The translations under genes were made by a program, and so were the position numbers. The notes under the pieces were generated by a model. The model was not told the origin of the DNA. It saw only the letters and a list, made by a program, of their open reading frames with translations, and made no database searches. A stretch of DNA of 27,951 nucleotides from Collinsella aerofaciens (GTDB lineage Bacteria; Actinomycetota; Coriobacteriia; Coriobacteriales; Coriobacteriaceae): NCBI GenBank assembly GCA_008668235.1, contig RQCP01000020.1:1-27951 (forward strand). The letters are read 5' to 3'. Position 1 is the stretch's first letter; each line of letters begins with the position of its first letter. Of the stretch, positions 7,406-15,068 are shown piece by piece.

Positions 7406-8356
7406 ATGGTTAACGAGAAGAAGGTCGCTATTGTCGGCTGCGGTTTCGTCGGTTCGTCTTCGGCGTTCGCGCTGATGCAGAGCGGTCTGTTCTCCGAAAT
7501 GGTCCTCATCGACGTGGACAAGAACCGCGCCGAGGGTGAGGCCCTGGATATCGCGCACGGCATGACGTTTGCCGAGCCGATGAAGATCTACGCCGGCGAT
7601 TATTCCGATGTCGCCGACGCCGCCATGATTGTTGTCACCGCTGGCGCTGCCCAGAAGCCCGGTGAGACTCGCCTGGACCTGGTCAACAAGAACGTCAACA
7701 TCTTTAAGTCCATTATTCCCGAGATTAAGAAGTCTGGCTTTGACGGTATTCTGCTCATCGTCTCCAACCCGGTCGATGTTCTGACTTATGCCGCCATTAA
7801 GATGTCCGGTCTGCCCGAGGGCCACGTCATCGGTTCCGGCACCGTGCTCGACACCGGCCGTCTGCAGCAGATGCTTGGCGCCCACGTCGAGGTTGACCCG
7901 CGCGACGTTCAGGCCTACGTCATGGGTGAGCACGGCGACTCCGAGTTTGTCGCTTGGTCCAGCGCTCAGGTTGCCGGCGTTCCGCTGAACACCTTCTGCG
8001 AGCTTCACGGCCACCTGGAGCATGAAGCCGCCGAGAAACGTATCGCCGAGGACGTCAAGAACTCCGCCTACACCATCATCGAGAAGAAGCACGCCACCTA
8101 CTATGGTGTCGCCATGGCCGTCAAGCGCATCTGCACCGCCGTCATGCGCGATGAGCAGACCGTTCTGCCCGTCTCCTCGCTCATGGTGGGCGAGTACGGC
8201 CTGTCCGATCTTGCCATCTCTATGCCGACCGTCGTTGGCCGCGACGGCGTTGTCTGCCGCGTCCCCGTGCCGCTGGACGATGACGAGCAGCATGAGCTCA
8301 CCGCCTCCGCCAAGGCCCTCAAGGACATCATCGACAGCGTTGACTTCTCCTGCTAA
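7406..8356 (+). CDS. ldh: L-lactate dehydrogenase
   Basis: Reduces pyruvate to L-lactate with NADH, regenerating NAD+ in fermentation. It has 316 residues, the usual size. ATG 7406 has GGGAG eight bases upstream. It shows the Rossmann motif GCGFVGSS (11-18), Asp36 for the NAD ribose (LIDVDKN), substrate-side Arg89 (GETRLDL), NPVDVLTY and catalytic His176 in GEHGDSE. GETR, rather than the malate-dehydrogenase pattern with paired arginines, supports lactate over malate. It is transcribed alone between two hairpins. Confidence 0.95.
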   Translation: MVNEKKVAIVGCGFVGSSSAFALMQSGLFSEMVLIDVDKNRAEGEALDIAHGMTFAEPMKIYAGDYSDVADAAMIVVTAGAAQKPGETRLDLVNKNVNIFKSIIPEIKKSGFDGILLIVSNPVDVLTYAAIKMSGLPEGHVIGSGTVLDTGRLQQMLGAHVEVDPRDVQAYVMGEHGDSEFVAWSSAQVAGVPLNTFCELHGHLEHEAAEKRIAEDVKNSAYTIIEKKHATYYGVAMAVKRICTAVMRDEQTVLPVSSLMVGEYGLSDLAISMPTVVGRDGVVCRVPVPLDDDEQHELTASAKALKDIIDSVDFSC

Positions 8357-8390
8357 ATCAAGCTCGCTAGAGCGAAAAGCTACAATGAAG

Positions 8391-8423
8391 GCGTCCGGGT
8401 CCACACGGCCCGGGCGCTTTTTT
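8391..8423 (+). terminator. Intrinsic terminator after ldh
   Basis: Stem GCGTCCGGG with CCCGGGCGC (one G-T pair), followed by six T, 34 bases past the ldh stop. A TACAAT box (8381) sits directly before it; its meaning is unclear. Confidence 0.82.
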
Positions 8424-8450
8424 GGTGCAAAGTAACCTGACCCCAATGCA
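8422..8450 (+). repeat. Short interspersed repeat, copy 1
   Basis: TTGGTGCAAAGTAACCTG followed by ACCCCAATGCA. It matches copy 2 at 9634-9668 at 26 of 29 positions. The two copies bracket the hydrolase gene 8471-9631 as direct repeats. Confidence 0.7.
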
Positions 8451-8470
8451 CTATAGTCGATGGGAGGGCC

Positions 8471-9631
8471 ATGTCGGATTCGCCTATTTTTTTGACCTAT
8501 GCCCAGACGGCGTTTGATCCGTTTGAGGAGCGGCCGTTCTGCGCGGTGGATAGCCTGGTCTTTGCGTGGTTGTCCTATTTGCGTTTGCCGGGTGATATGG
8601 CGGAGCTGACGAACTGGCAGGGCCTAGACGTACGCGAGCTGCTGCGTGCCGAGTGCTATCGGGACATGATTGACGACTTGTGGGACCCGGAGGGGAGCAG
8701 GGCCTTGTTGGAGGCCGTGGCAGCAAGTCCTCGCTACCGTGGCGTGCACGTTTGCGGCTATCGTGCTGTGAGCGATGTGGTGGCGACGGAGCAGTTTGCA
8801 GCCATGGCGTTCCGGTTTCCGGCGGGGTTTAGTTACCTTTCCTTCCGGGGGACCGACAGCACGATTGTGGGTTGGAAAGAGGACTTTAACATGGCGTTCC
8901 GGTGTCCTGTGCCGGCCCAGGAATCCGCGGCACGTTATGTGGACGAGGCGGCGGATGCGATTGACGGGCCGCTTTTGTGCGGAGGTCATTCCAAGGGTGG
9001 AAACCTTGCGGTGTACGGTGCGGCAATGTGCTCCGATGTCGCCCGTGAGCGAATCGAACGGGCATATTCCCATGATGGTCCGGGTTTCGTCGAGGAGTTC
9101 CTGAACGGCGACGCCTTTGCCGATCTTTCCGGTCGAATCGACAAGACGCTACCTCGGTCGTCGATCTTTGGCATGATGTTCGAGACACAGGAGGACTATG
9201 CCATCGTTGAGAGCACCGAGTTCAGCCTGCTGCAACACAATCCCTTTAGCTGGGTGGTTGATGGTCGCGACTTCGTGTACTGCGAGCGCCTGTCCGCCGG
9301 TGCTCGATACGTTGATGGCTCTATTCGCGAGATGCTGCTTGCAGTGTCGCCTAGCGAGCGCGAGCGTTTTGTAGATGCGTTGTTCTCCGTGTTTGAGGCT
9401 ACGGGTGCTGAGCGGTTTGCGGATATCGCTGGGAATCTGCGCGAGAGCCTGCCCGTGATGCCCCAGGCTGCGCAAGGCTTTGACAAGGATACGCGACGCT
9501 TTGTCTCGCAGACCATCGCGGCAATCCTTAAATGCGCACTGCTGCCCAAACGACCCCAGATCGACATGCCCGCTGCCGGCAAGAGTTTGGCAGAACAGCT
9601 CGAGGCTTGGCAGTCCGAGCTCCTGCGCTAG
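8471..9631 (+). CDS. Mbeg1-like (DUF2974) alpha/beta hydrolase
   Basis: A 386-residue protein. ATG 8471 has GGGAGG five bases upstream. The central part has the DUF2974 pattern: FSYLSFRGTDSTIVGWKED (about 116-134), then the nucleophile elbow CGGHSKGGNLAVYGA with Ser174. The elbow and the Asp/His-containing C-terminal half fit a serine hydrolase of the lipase class 3-like superfamily, but no substrate is established for this family. There is no signal peptide, so it probably acts in the cytoplasm. It lies alone between two copies of a short repeat; TATAGT at 8452 is a possible -10 box. Confidence 0.88.
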   Translation: MSDSPIFLTYAQTAFDPFEERPFCAVDSLVFAWLSYLRLPGDMAELTNWQGLDVRELLRAECYRDMIDDLWDPEGSRALLEAVAASPRYRGVHVCGYRAVSDVVATEQFAAMAFRFPAGFSYLSFRGTDSTIVGWKEDFNMAFRCPVPAQESAARYVDEAADAIDGPLLCGGHSKGGNLAVYGAAMCSDVARERIERAYSHDGPGFVEEFLNGDAFADLSGRIDKTLPRSSIFGMMFETQEDYAIVESTEFSLLQHNPFSWVVDGRDFVYCERLSAGARYVDGSIREMLLAVSPSERERFVDALFSVFEATGAERFADIAGNLRESLPVMPQAAQGFDKDTRRFVSQTIAAILKCALLPKRPQIDMPAAGKSLAEQLEAWQSELLR

Positions 9632-9633
9632 CC

Positions 9634-9668
9634 ATTGGTGCAAAGCAACCTGTCCCCGATGCACCAAT
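9634..9668. repeat. Short interspersed repeat, copy 2
   Basis: ATTGGTGCA and TGCACCAAT form perfect 9-bp arms around AAGCAACCTGTCCCCGA. It starts three bases after the hydrolase stop. Copy 1 is upstream of the same gene. Confidence 0.7.
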
Positions 9669-9742
9669 CTTCGATGCGCCTGGGGCGGGCTCGACCGCTA
9701 TACTGGTTCGTGCCGAAATCGATCTAGAACGGAATGCCGTAT

Positions 9743-10747
9743 ATGAAAATCAATCACGCGATTCTGCATATCCTGGACTTTGACTCTGCCGTCAACGTTA
9801 TGAGCCAGCGCGAGTTGGATATCGAGAGCCGTACCGTGCGCAACTTCGTGACAACGCATCTGCGCCGCGCGCGTACCTCGGCCGACAATAAACGTGCCAC
9901 GTTTGCCGAGAACTCTGCGTTTGGCGGCGAGCTCAAGGGCTATTTCTTTGGCGAGCGCGAGTTCGTGGACCTGTCGCAGCAGATTGCGGAGTTTATTTCC
10001 TCCGAGCTCACCAAAGCCGAGAAAGCCGAGTCCACCGACGTGCTCGTGGCCGATTTTGACGACGATGAGGATGCCCGCTGGTTTGCCGTGATGCTGCTGG
10101 GCTCCAAGCAGGCTTTTATGCACGAAGTGGGCCGCGAGGAGGGGGAGGTGCGCAACGACATCGCGCGCCACTACGCCATTCTGCCAAACCCATCGCAAAA
10201 GGTGCCGAGCTATGCCATCGTGCGCGCGAGTACCATGGAGATCGGCTACGTGGACAAGAAGCGCAAGATTGCCGGCGAGGACCGTATGCTTATCCCCGAT
10301 GGCCTGCTGCAGTGCGACACGGGCGTATCGGGCAAGGAGGTCATCGACACCGTGACGCGTGTGGTCGAGGAAGTCGCCGAGGAGCACGGTGCCAACACGG
10401 CTATAGCGCTCGCTAAGGTTAAGGCTGCCGTTGCCGAGAAGGTCGAGGATGACGAGGAGCTGCCGCCTTGGGATATCGTCGACGAGGTCTTTGAGGACGA
10501 ACCGGTTATCAAGGAGAGCGTGCGCGCGGCACTGACCGAGGAGAAAGTGCCTGAGCGTGTGCCCGTGGAGCGCAAGCAGGTCGAACGCGCGGCGGTGCGC
10601 AATCATAAGATCCGTACCGACACGGGTATCGAGATCAGCTTCCCGGCCGAGATGGGCTCGAACTCCGAGTACATCGAGTTTGTCAATGAGCCTAACGGCC
10701 TCATCTCCATCGAGCTCAAGAACATCGGAAGTATTGAGAATCGATAA
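9743..10747 (+). CDS. Nucleoid-associated protein, NdpA/YejK family
   Basis: A 334-residue protein related to E. coli YejK (37-kDa nucleoid-associated protein). Its N-terminus MKINHAILHILDF, the middle DVLVADFDDDEDARWFAVML and the end GLISIELKNIGSIENR follow the family's Gram-positive branch. I prefer ATG 9743 because GGA lies at a workable distance and the family starts here; ATG 9734 (adding MPY) is the alternative. A Lys/Glu-rich region at about 225-280 is probably helical. TATACT at 9699 is a candidate -10 box. It is a single gene with its own strong terminator. The molecular role in this lineage is not established. Confidence 0.88.
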   Translation: MKINHAILHILDFDSAVNVMSQRELDIESRTVRNFVTTHLRRARTSADNKRATFAENSAFGGELKGYFFGEREFVDLSQQIAEFISSELTKAEKAESTDVLVADFDDDEDARWFAVMLLGSKQAFMHEVGREEGEVRNDIARHYAILPNPSQKVPSYAIVRASTMEIGYVDKKRKIAGEDRMLIPDGLLQCDTGVSGKEVIDTVTRVVEEVAEEHGANTAIALAKVKAAVAEKVEDDEELPPWDIVDEVFEDEPVIKESVRAALTEEKVPERVPVERKQVERAAVRNHKIRTDTGIEISFPAEMGSNSEYIEFVNEPNGLISIELKNIGSIENR

Positions 10748-10771
10748 ACTGCTCTTGGACGTTGCAAAAAA

Positions 10772-10808
10772 CAAAGGCCGAAGCCTTTTGGGACTTCGGC
10801 CTTTTTTG
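10772..10808 (+). terminator. Intrinsic terminator after the ndpA-like gene
   Basis: Stem AAGGCCGAAG with CTTCGGCCTT, flanked by an A run and a T run, starting about 25 bases after the stop. Edge coordinates are accurate to a base or two. Confidence 0.9.
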
Positions 10809-10856
10809 TTTTCGGCTTGGTTGCTGACATTGCGCCGCAGGTTGGGCATACGTCAG

Positions 10857-10883
10857 CGAAAACGCGGTTTGTCAAAACCGCGT
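10857..10883 (-). terminator. Intrinsic terminator of the lysine operon
   Basis: On the minus strand ACGCGGTTT pairs with AAACCGCGT around TGAC, followed by TTTT. It begins five bases after the dapH stop. It closely resembles the hairpin at 1122-1149. Confidence 0.8.
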
Positions 10884-10888
10884 AACTA

Positions 10889-11608
10889 TTAAAGTTGACG
10901 TAAGCCCTCTTCCAGACCGGTCTTGCTGTCGGTCTTCTCATCGCGCATCTTGATGACGCGGGCGGGGACACCGGCCACGACGGCACCGGCGGGGACGTCC
11001 TCGACGCACACGGCACCGGCAGCCACGACGGCGCCCTTGCCCACGCGCACGCCCTCCAGGACCACGGCGTTGGCGCCAATCATGACATCATCCTCGATGA
11101 TGACGGGCGTGGCACTCGCGGGCTCAACGACGCCTGCCAGTACGGTGCCGGCGCCGATGTGGCAGTTCCTGCCCACGGTGGCGCGGCCGCCCAGGACGGC
11201 GCCCATATCAATCATAGAGCCCTCGCCGATAACGGAGCCGATGTTGATGATAGCGCCCATCATAATGACGGCGCGGTCGCCGATCTCGACGCGGTCGCGG
11301 ATGATCGCACCCGGCTCAATGCGGGCGTTGATGCCCTTAAGGTCTAGCATGGGGACGGCGGAATTGCGGCAGTCATTTTCGACGTCGTAGTAGTCGATGG
11401 AGTCGGCATTGGCATCGAGGATGGCTTTGAGCTCATCCCAGTCGCCAAAGACGGTCTTGCCGCGACGACCACCGTAGACGTGCGCATTGCCCCACTGGAC
11501 CTTCATGCCGGGCTTTTCACGCACGTACAGCTTGACGGGCGTCTTTTTGGGCGCGGTGGCGATGTAGTTGATAATCTCCTGTGCATCCATCTCGGCTGCG
11601 CTGCTCAT
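10889..11608 (-). CDS. dapH: Tetrahydrodipicolinate N-acetyltransferase
   Basis: Acetylates tetrahydrodipicolinate with acetyl-CoA, committing the pathway to the acetylated branch of diaminopimelate synthesis. It has 239 residues, the DapH rather than the longer DapD length. The N-terminal part (MDAQEIINYIATAPKKTPVK) is typical. The rest is a left-handed beta-helix of hexapeptide repeats (IGDRAVIMMGAIINIGSVIG, then IGAGTVLAG), ending in the acetyl-CoA-binding coil GAVVAGVPARVIKMRDEKT. ATG 11608 has AAAGGAGA upstream. It is last in the lysA-dapA-dapB-dapH operon, 39 bases after dapB, and followed by a terminator. Confidence 0.95.
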   Translation of the reverse strand: MSSAAEMDAQEIINYIATAPKKTPVKLYVREKPGMKVQWGNAHVYGGRRGKTVFGDWDELKAILDANADSIDYYDVENDCRNSAVPMLDLKGINARIEPGAIIRDRVEIGDRAVIMMGAIINIGSVIGEGSMIDMGAVLGGRATVGRNCHIGAGTVLAGVVEPASATPVIIEDDVMIGANAVVLEGVRVGKGAVVAAGAVCVEDVPAGAVVAGVPARVIKMRDEKTDSKTGLEEGLRQL

Positions 11609-11647
11609 TTGCTATCTCTCCTTTGGGTGGATTCGGTTGATACCTGG

Positions 11648-12388
11648 TTAGGCAAACATGACCTGATCAAACGTATAGAAGCCGTGCTCACGGGTGACGA
11701 GCTTCTGCGCGGCTGCCAGGGCGCCGTTGACGAAGATCTGACGGCTCGTGGCGCGATGCGTGAGCGTGACTTCCTCGTCCTGGCCAAAGAAACTCACTTC
11801 GTGCACGCCGGCGACAGTGCCACCGCGCAGCGAGTGCATGCCGATCTCCTTGGGGTCGCGCGCTCCGCACATGCCCTCGCGGCCATAGACGGGGCGGTAG
11901 CCTGCCTCGGGCTCGGCTTCGACGACGGCATCGAGCAGCAACTTGGCTGTGCCGCTGGGGGCATCGACCTTTTGGTTATGGTGCGTCTCGACGATTTCGC
12001 AGTCAAAGCCGGGCAGCTCGCGTGTAGCCTGCGCTACCAGATGGCGCAGGGCTGCGATACCGATGGAGTAATTGCCCGAGTGCATAACGCGGGTGTTCTG
12101 GCCCAGCTCACGCAGGCGGTCCATCTGCTCGGGCGTATAGCCCGTGGTGCCCGAGACCAACGCGGCGCCCGTGCGCTCGACATAGGCGACGACGGCATCG
12201 AAGGTCACGACGTTCGAGAAGTCGATGATAACGTCGGCCGCCGGGGCGCTCTCGAGCTCGGACAGATCAAAACCGATCTGGGCGACGATATCAAAAACGG
12301 GCTGCCCGCCGGCGTCGACAATGCCTTCGGCGGTAGTGCGGATGAGCGAGCCCATGCGGCCCGTTCCCATAATGACGGTCTTAATCAA
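11648..12388 (-). CDS. dapB: 4-hydroxy-tetrahydrodipicolinate reductase
   Basis: Reduces the DapA product with NAD(P)H to tetrahydrodipicolinate. It has 246 residues, the normal size. It has the dinucleotide loop GTGRMG (8-13), SGTTGYTP (79-86) and the signature ETHHNQKVDAPSGTA with His136/137 and Lys140. The start is TTG at 12388: MIKTVIMG matches the family start, GAAGGGAG lies nine bases upstream, and no in-frame ATG comes earlier. This start overlaps the dapA stop by eight bases, so translation is probably coupled to dapA. Confidence 0.94.
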   Translation of the reverse strand: MIKTVIMGTGRMGSLIRTTAEGIVDAGGQPVFDIVAQIGFDLSELESAPAADVIIDFSNVVTFDAVVAYVERTGAALVSGTTGYTPEQMDRLRELGQNTRVMHSGNYSIGIAALRHLVAQATRELPGFDCEIVETHHNQKVDAPSGTAKLLLDAVVEAEPEAGYRPVYGREGMCGARDPKEIGMHSLRGGTVAGVHEVSFFGQDEEVTLTHRATSRQIFVNGALAAAQKLVTREHGFYTFDQVMFA

Positions 12389-13271
12389 GCAGACCAGCTC
12401 CCTTCAGAGCATCGGTAAGTGCAGCGCGCGTGTCGTCTGCCATGGGGCACAGCGGCATACGGTAGTTTGCCTCGATCATACCCATCTGGGCGAGCGCTTC
12501 CTTGACGGGGATGGGGTTGACCTCGCTAAAGAGGGCGTTGATGAGCGGCTGACCGGCAATCTGGATATCGCGGGCGCGCTCCACGTCACCGTCCAGATAG
12601 GCGCGGCACATGTCGTGCACGAGCTGCGGCTGAACATCGGCCCACACGCTGATGGTGCCCGAGGCGCCCAGGCTCATGAGCGGTACGGTAAGCGCGTCCT
12701 CGCCCGAGTACATGCGGAAGTCGTCTGACAGCAGGTGGGCGATCTTGGCCGCGTAGGCGACGTTGCCCGAGGCCTCCTTAATACCCATGATGTTGGGGTG
12801 CGCGGCCAGGCGTTCTACGTTGCGCTCGCTGATGCCGCAGCCACAGCGGCCGGGGATGTTGTACAGGATGCAGGGGATGTCCGCGGCATCGGCGACGGTC
12901 TTAAAGTGCTGATAGATACCCTCTTCATTGGACTTGTTGTAGTAGGGGGTAATGAGCAGCAGACCGTCGGCGCCCAGGCCCTGATAGGTGAGCGACTTGG
13001 TGAGCATGGTCTGCGTGGAGTTGGAGCCCGAGCCGGCAATAACGGGGACGCGTCCTGCAACATGCTTGACCACAGCGGCGACGACGGAGTTGTCCTCGTC
13101 ATCGGTCATCGTGGCACTCTCACCGGTGGTGCCCAGGGTGAGGATGGCGTCAGTGCCATTTTGCAGGTGGAAATCGATAAGGCGCTCAAGCGCGTCAAAG
13201 TCGACACTGCCGTCCTTTTTAAACGGCGTGACAAGGGCGACGATTGAGCCCTCGAGATTGCGGATATCCAT
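12381..13271 (-). CDS. dapA: Dihydrodipicolinate synthase, possible separate product from an internal start
   Basis: This is the DapA portion read from its own start. ATG 13271 (MDIRNLEGSIVAL) is preceded by AAGGAG six bases away, as for an independent gene, and gives 296 residues, a typical DapA. It condenses pyruvate with aspartate semialdehyde. Catalytic residues are all present: Thr48 and Thr49 (LGTTGES), Tyr137 and Arg142 (YNIPGR), and Schiff-base Lys165 (GIKEASGN). The sequence cannot tell whether the cell makes the fusion, the free enzyme or both. The stop overlaps the dapB start. Confidence 0.85.
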   Translation of the reverse strand: MDIRNLEGSIVALVTPFKKDGSVDFDALERLIDFHLQNGTDAILTLGTTGESATMTDDEDNSVVAAVVKHVAGRVPVIAGSGSNSTQTMLTKSLTYQGLGADGLLLITPYYNKSNEEGIYQHFKTVADAADIPCILYNIPGRCGCGISERNVERLAAHPNIMGIKEASGNVAYAAKIAHLLSDDFRMYSGEDALTVPLMSLGASGTISVWADVQPQLVHDMCRAYLDGDVERARDIQIAGQPLINALFSEVNPIPVKEALAQMGMIEANYRMPLCPMADDTRAALTDALKGAGLLD

Positions 13272-14690
13272 GTTCTTCTCCTTCGCTTCCGCGATCTGGA
13301 CGCGTTTGTTCCATTGGGCGGCGACTGCTAGGCGCTCGTCCTGAGCGCGACGGCGGGCGCTTTCGGCGCGCGATTTGGCCAGCAGCTCGCGGCCGCACGG
13401 CAGCACGTCGAGCGTGGCAAAGTAATCGCCCGGGCGCTCGGCGCGGCGAATGAGGTCTGCCGAGCCATCGGGGCGCAGCAGGACCTCGGCGGAGCGCAGG
13501 CGGCCGTTGTAGTTGTAGCCCATAGAGTGGCCATGCGCGCCGGTGTCGTGAATCACGAGCAGGTCGCCCATGTCGATATGCGGAAGCTCGCGGTCGATGG
13601 CGAACTTGTCATTGTTCTCGCACAGATTGCCCGTGATGTCGTACGTGTTCGTGACGGTGGCTGCGGTTTTATCGGGACCGTCCGGCTGACCCATCACCGT
13701 GATGTGGTGGTAAGCGCCATACATGGCGGGACGAATGAGGTCGACGGCACTGGCGTCCACGCCGATATAGTCCTTGTAGATCTGCTTCTCGTGGATGGCC
13801 TTGGTGACCAGGCACCCATAGGGACCCATCATAAAGCGGCCCATCTCGGTGCAGATCGCCACATCGCCCATGCCAGCGGGAACCAGAATCTCGTCGTATG
13901 CCGCGTGCACTCCCTCGCCGATGGCGTGAATATCGTTGGCCTGCTGCTCGGGCAGATAGGGGATACCGACGCCGCCGGACAGATTGATAAAGGCGACATG
14001 TGCGCCGGTCTCGCGCTCCAGGCGCACGGCAAGTTTAAAGAGGATGCGTGCGAGCTTGGGATAGTAGTCGTTAGTGACGGTGTTACTGGCAAGGAAGGCA
14101 TGGATGCCAAAATTCTCGGCGCCCTTGGCCTTGAGCATGCGGAAGGCCTCAAAGAGCTGCTCGGTGGTCATGCCATATTTGGAGTCGCCCGGGTTGTCCA
14201 TGATGCCGTTGGAGAGCTGGAACAGACCGCCTGGATTAAAGCGGCAGCTGACCGTCTTGGGGATGGGCCCCGCAACACGCTCAAAGAACTCGATGTGGCT
14301 GATGTCGTCAAAGTTGACGATGGCACCCAGCTTGTTGGCGAGCTCAAAGTCGGCAGCCGGCGTGTCGTTGGAAGAGAACATGATGTCGTGTCCCGTGATG
14401 CCCAGCGAGCGGGCGATCATGAGCTCGGTATAGCTCGAGCAATCGCAGCCGCAGCCGTATTCGTTGAGAATGGAGATGAGCGCCGGGTTGGGGTTGGCCT
14501 TGACGGCAAAGTATTCCTTAAAGCCCGGGTTCCATGCAAAGGCGTCGCGCACTTCTTGCATGTTGCGGCGGATGCCCGCCTCGTCGTATAGATGAAACGG
14601 CGTGGGGAACTGCTCGACGATATGCTCGAGTGTCTCCTTGTCCACAAACGGCCGCTTGGCCGCATATGCCTCGTTGGGGGTCAATGCCAT
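12381..14690 (-). CDS. lysA-dapA: LysA-DapA in one reading frame: diaminopimelate decarboxylase joined to dihydrodipicolinate synthase
   Basis: An uninterrupted 769-residue frame. Residues 1 to about 425 are a PLP-dependent diaminopimelate decarboxylase: FAVKANPN with Lys64 binding PLP, NLSGGVGIPY, TEMGRFMMGPYG, and GNLCENNDKF with the active-site Cys contributed across the dimer. Residues about 426-473 are a charged, Ala/Arg/Glu-rich stretch (RAESARRRAQDERLAVAAQW) unlike the usual short LysA end. Residue 474 begins a full-length DapA. LysA makes lysine from meso-diaminopimelate, the last step, while DapA catalyses the first branch step. The linker keeps G/C-rich third positions, so it looks translated. 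A separate ribosome binding site precedes the DapA part. First gene behind the lysine riboswitch. Confidence 0.85.
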   Translation of the reverse strand: MALTPNEAYAAKRPFVDKETLEHIVEQFPTPFHLYDEAGIRRNMQEVRDAFAWNPGFKEYFAVKANPNPALISILNEYGCGCDCSSYTELMIARSLGITGHDIMFSSNDTPAADFELANKLGAIVNFDDISHIEFFERVAGPIPKTVSCRFNPGGLFQLSNGIMDNPGDSKYGMTTEQLFEAFRMLKAKGAENFGIHAFLASNTVTNDYYPKLARILFKLAVRLERETGAHVAFINLSGGVGIPYLPEQQANDIHAIGEGVHAAYDEILVPAGMGDVAICTEMGRFMMGPYGCLVTKAIHEKQIYKDYIGVDASAVDLIRPAMYGAYHHITVMGQPDGPDKTAATVTNTYDITGNLCENNDKFAIDRELPHIDMGDLLVIHDTGAHGHSMGYNYNGRLRSAEVLLRPDGSADLIRRAERPGDYFATLDVLPCGRELLAKSRAESARRRAQDERLAVAAQWNKRVQIAEAKEKNMDIRNLEGSIVALVTPFKKDGSVDFDALERLIDFHLQNGTDAILTLGTTGESATMTDDEDNSVVAAVVKHVAGRVPVIAGSGSNSTQTMLTKSLTYQGLGADGLLLITPYYNKSNEEGIYQHFKTVADAADIPCILYNIPGRCGCGISERNVERLAAHPNIMGIKEASGNVAYAAKIAHLLSDDFRMYSGEDALTVPLMSLGASGTISVWADVQPQLVHDMCRAYLDGDVERARDIQIAGQPLINALFSEVNPIPVKEALAQMGMIEANYRMPLCPMADDTRAALTDALKGAGLLD

Positions 14691-14784
14691 GTCCCGTAAA
14701 CCTCGCTATCCAGACGGCGCCATCTGCGCATCGAATCCGCATAGCGTGGACCCAATGTCCGGATAGCGCTCCCGCATTGCTGCA

Positions 14785-14918
14785 GACAGTCCTGTGGGTG
14801 TTTCCCACAGGCCCACCAGGTTGTTCGTGCCCGAAAAACCCAGTTCGGCGGGTTTCGCCTCCCCACGGGGTCAAAGCCTGCCGGCTCGCCCGCGGCTCTT
14901 CGTGCCCGCGCCTCTATC
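14785..14918 (-). promoter_or_regulatory. Lysine riboswitch (L box) upstream of lysA
   Basis: Read on the minus strand, the segment begins GATAGAGGCGCG and ends GGACTGTC; GATAG and CTGTC pair as stem P1. In between are the conserved-type segments CCGCCGAACTGGG and ACCTGGTGGGC, plus a hairpin CCTGTGGG-AAA-CACCCACAGG like the P5 stem of the Thermotoga lysine aptamer. The following 94 bases up to the lysA ATG hold a long stem (CGCTATCCGGA with TCTGGATAGCG) but no T run. Control at translation initiation is therefore more likely than a terminator. Recognition is from memory of the RF00168 consensus. Confidence 0.87.
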
Positions 14919-14929
14919 AAGTGGTAAAG

Positions 14930-14958
14930 ACCCTATCACGTTGCACTTTACCAAACAA
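14930..14958 (-). promoter_or_regulatory. Promoter of the lysine operon
   Basis: Minus-strand -35 TTGTTT, 17-base spacer, -10 TAGGGT. The predicted start is only a few bases before the first base of the riboswitch aptamer, which supports the assignment. Confidence 0.6.
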
Positions 14959-14975
14959 GAGTATTCGTATATAAC
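14947..14975 (+). promoter_or_regulatory. Divergent promoter of the M20 deacetylase gene
   Basis: TTTACC (14947), 17-base spacer, TATAAC (14970). It overlaps the lysine-operon promoter on the opposite strand, so the two may compete for polymerase. The leader to the start codon is about 90 bases. Confidence 0.6.
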
Positions 14976-15068
14976 GTTTAAAAAATGCAGCAATATGCTG
15001 GAAACATGTGTGCCACAATCCTGTATCACAATAAGTTGCAACAGATGTGCCTCACGAAGGGATTCTCT

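Noticed and set aside
8422..9668. Insertion sequence around the hydrolase gene
   Set aside because: The flanking repeats are short and no transposase or integrase is encoded between them.
13527..14591. Plus-strand ORF opposite lysA
   Set aside because: No recognisable domain, and it is fully covered by lysA with its PLP-binding motifs.
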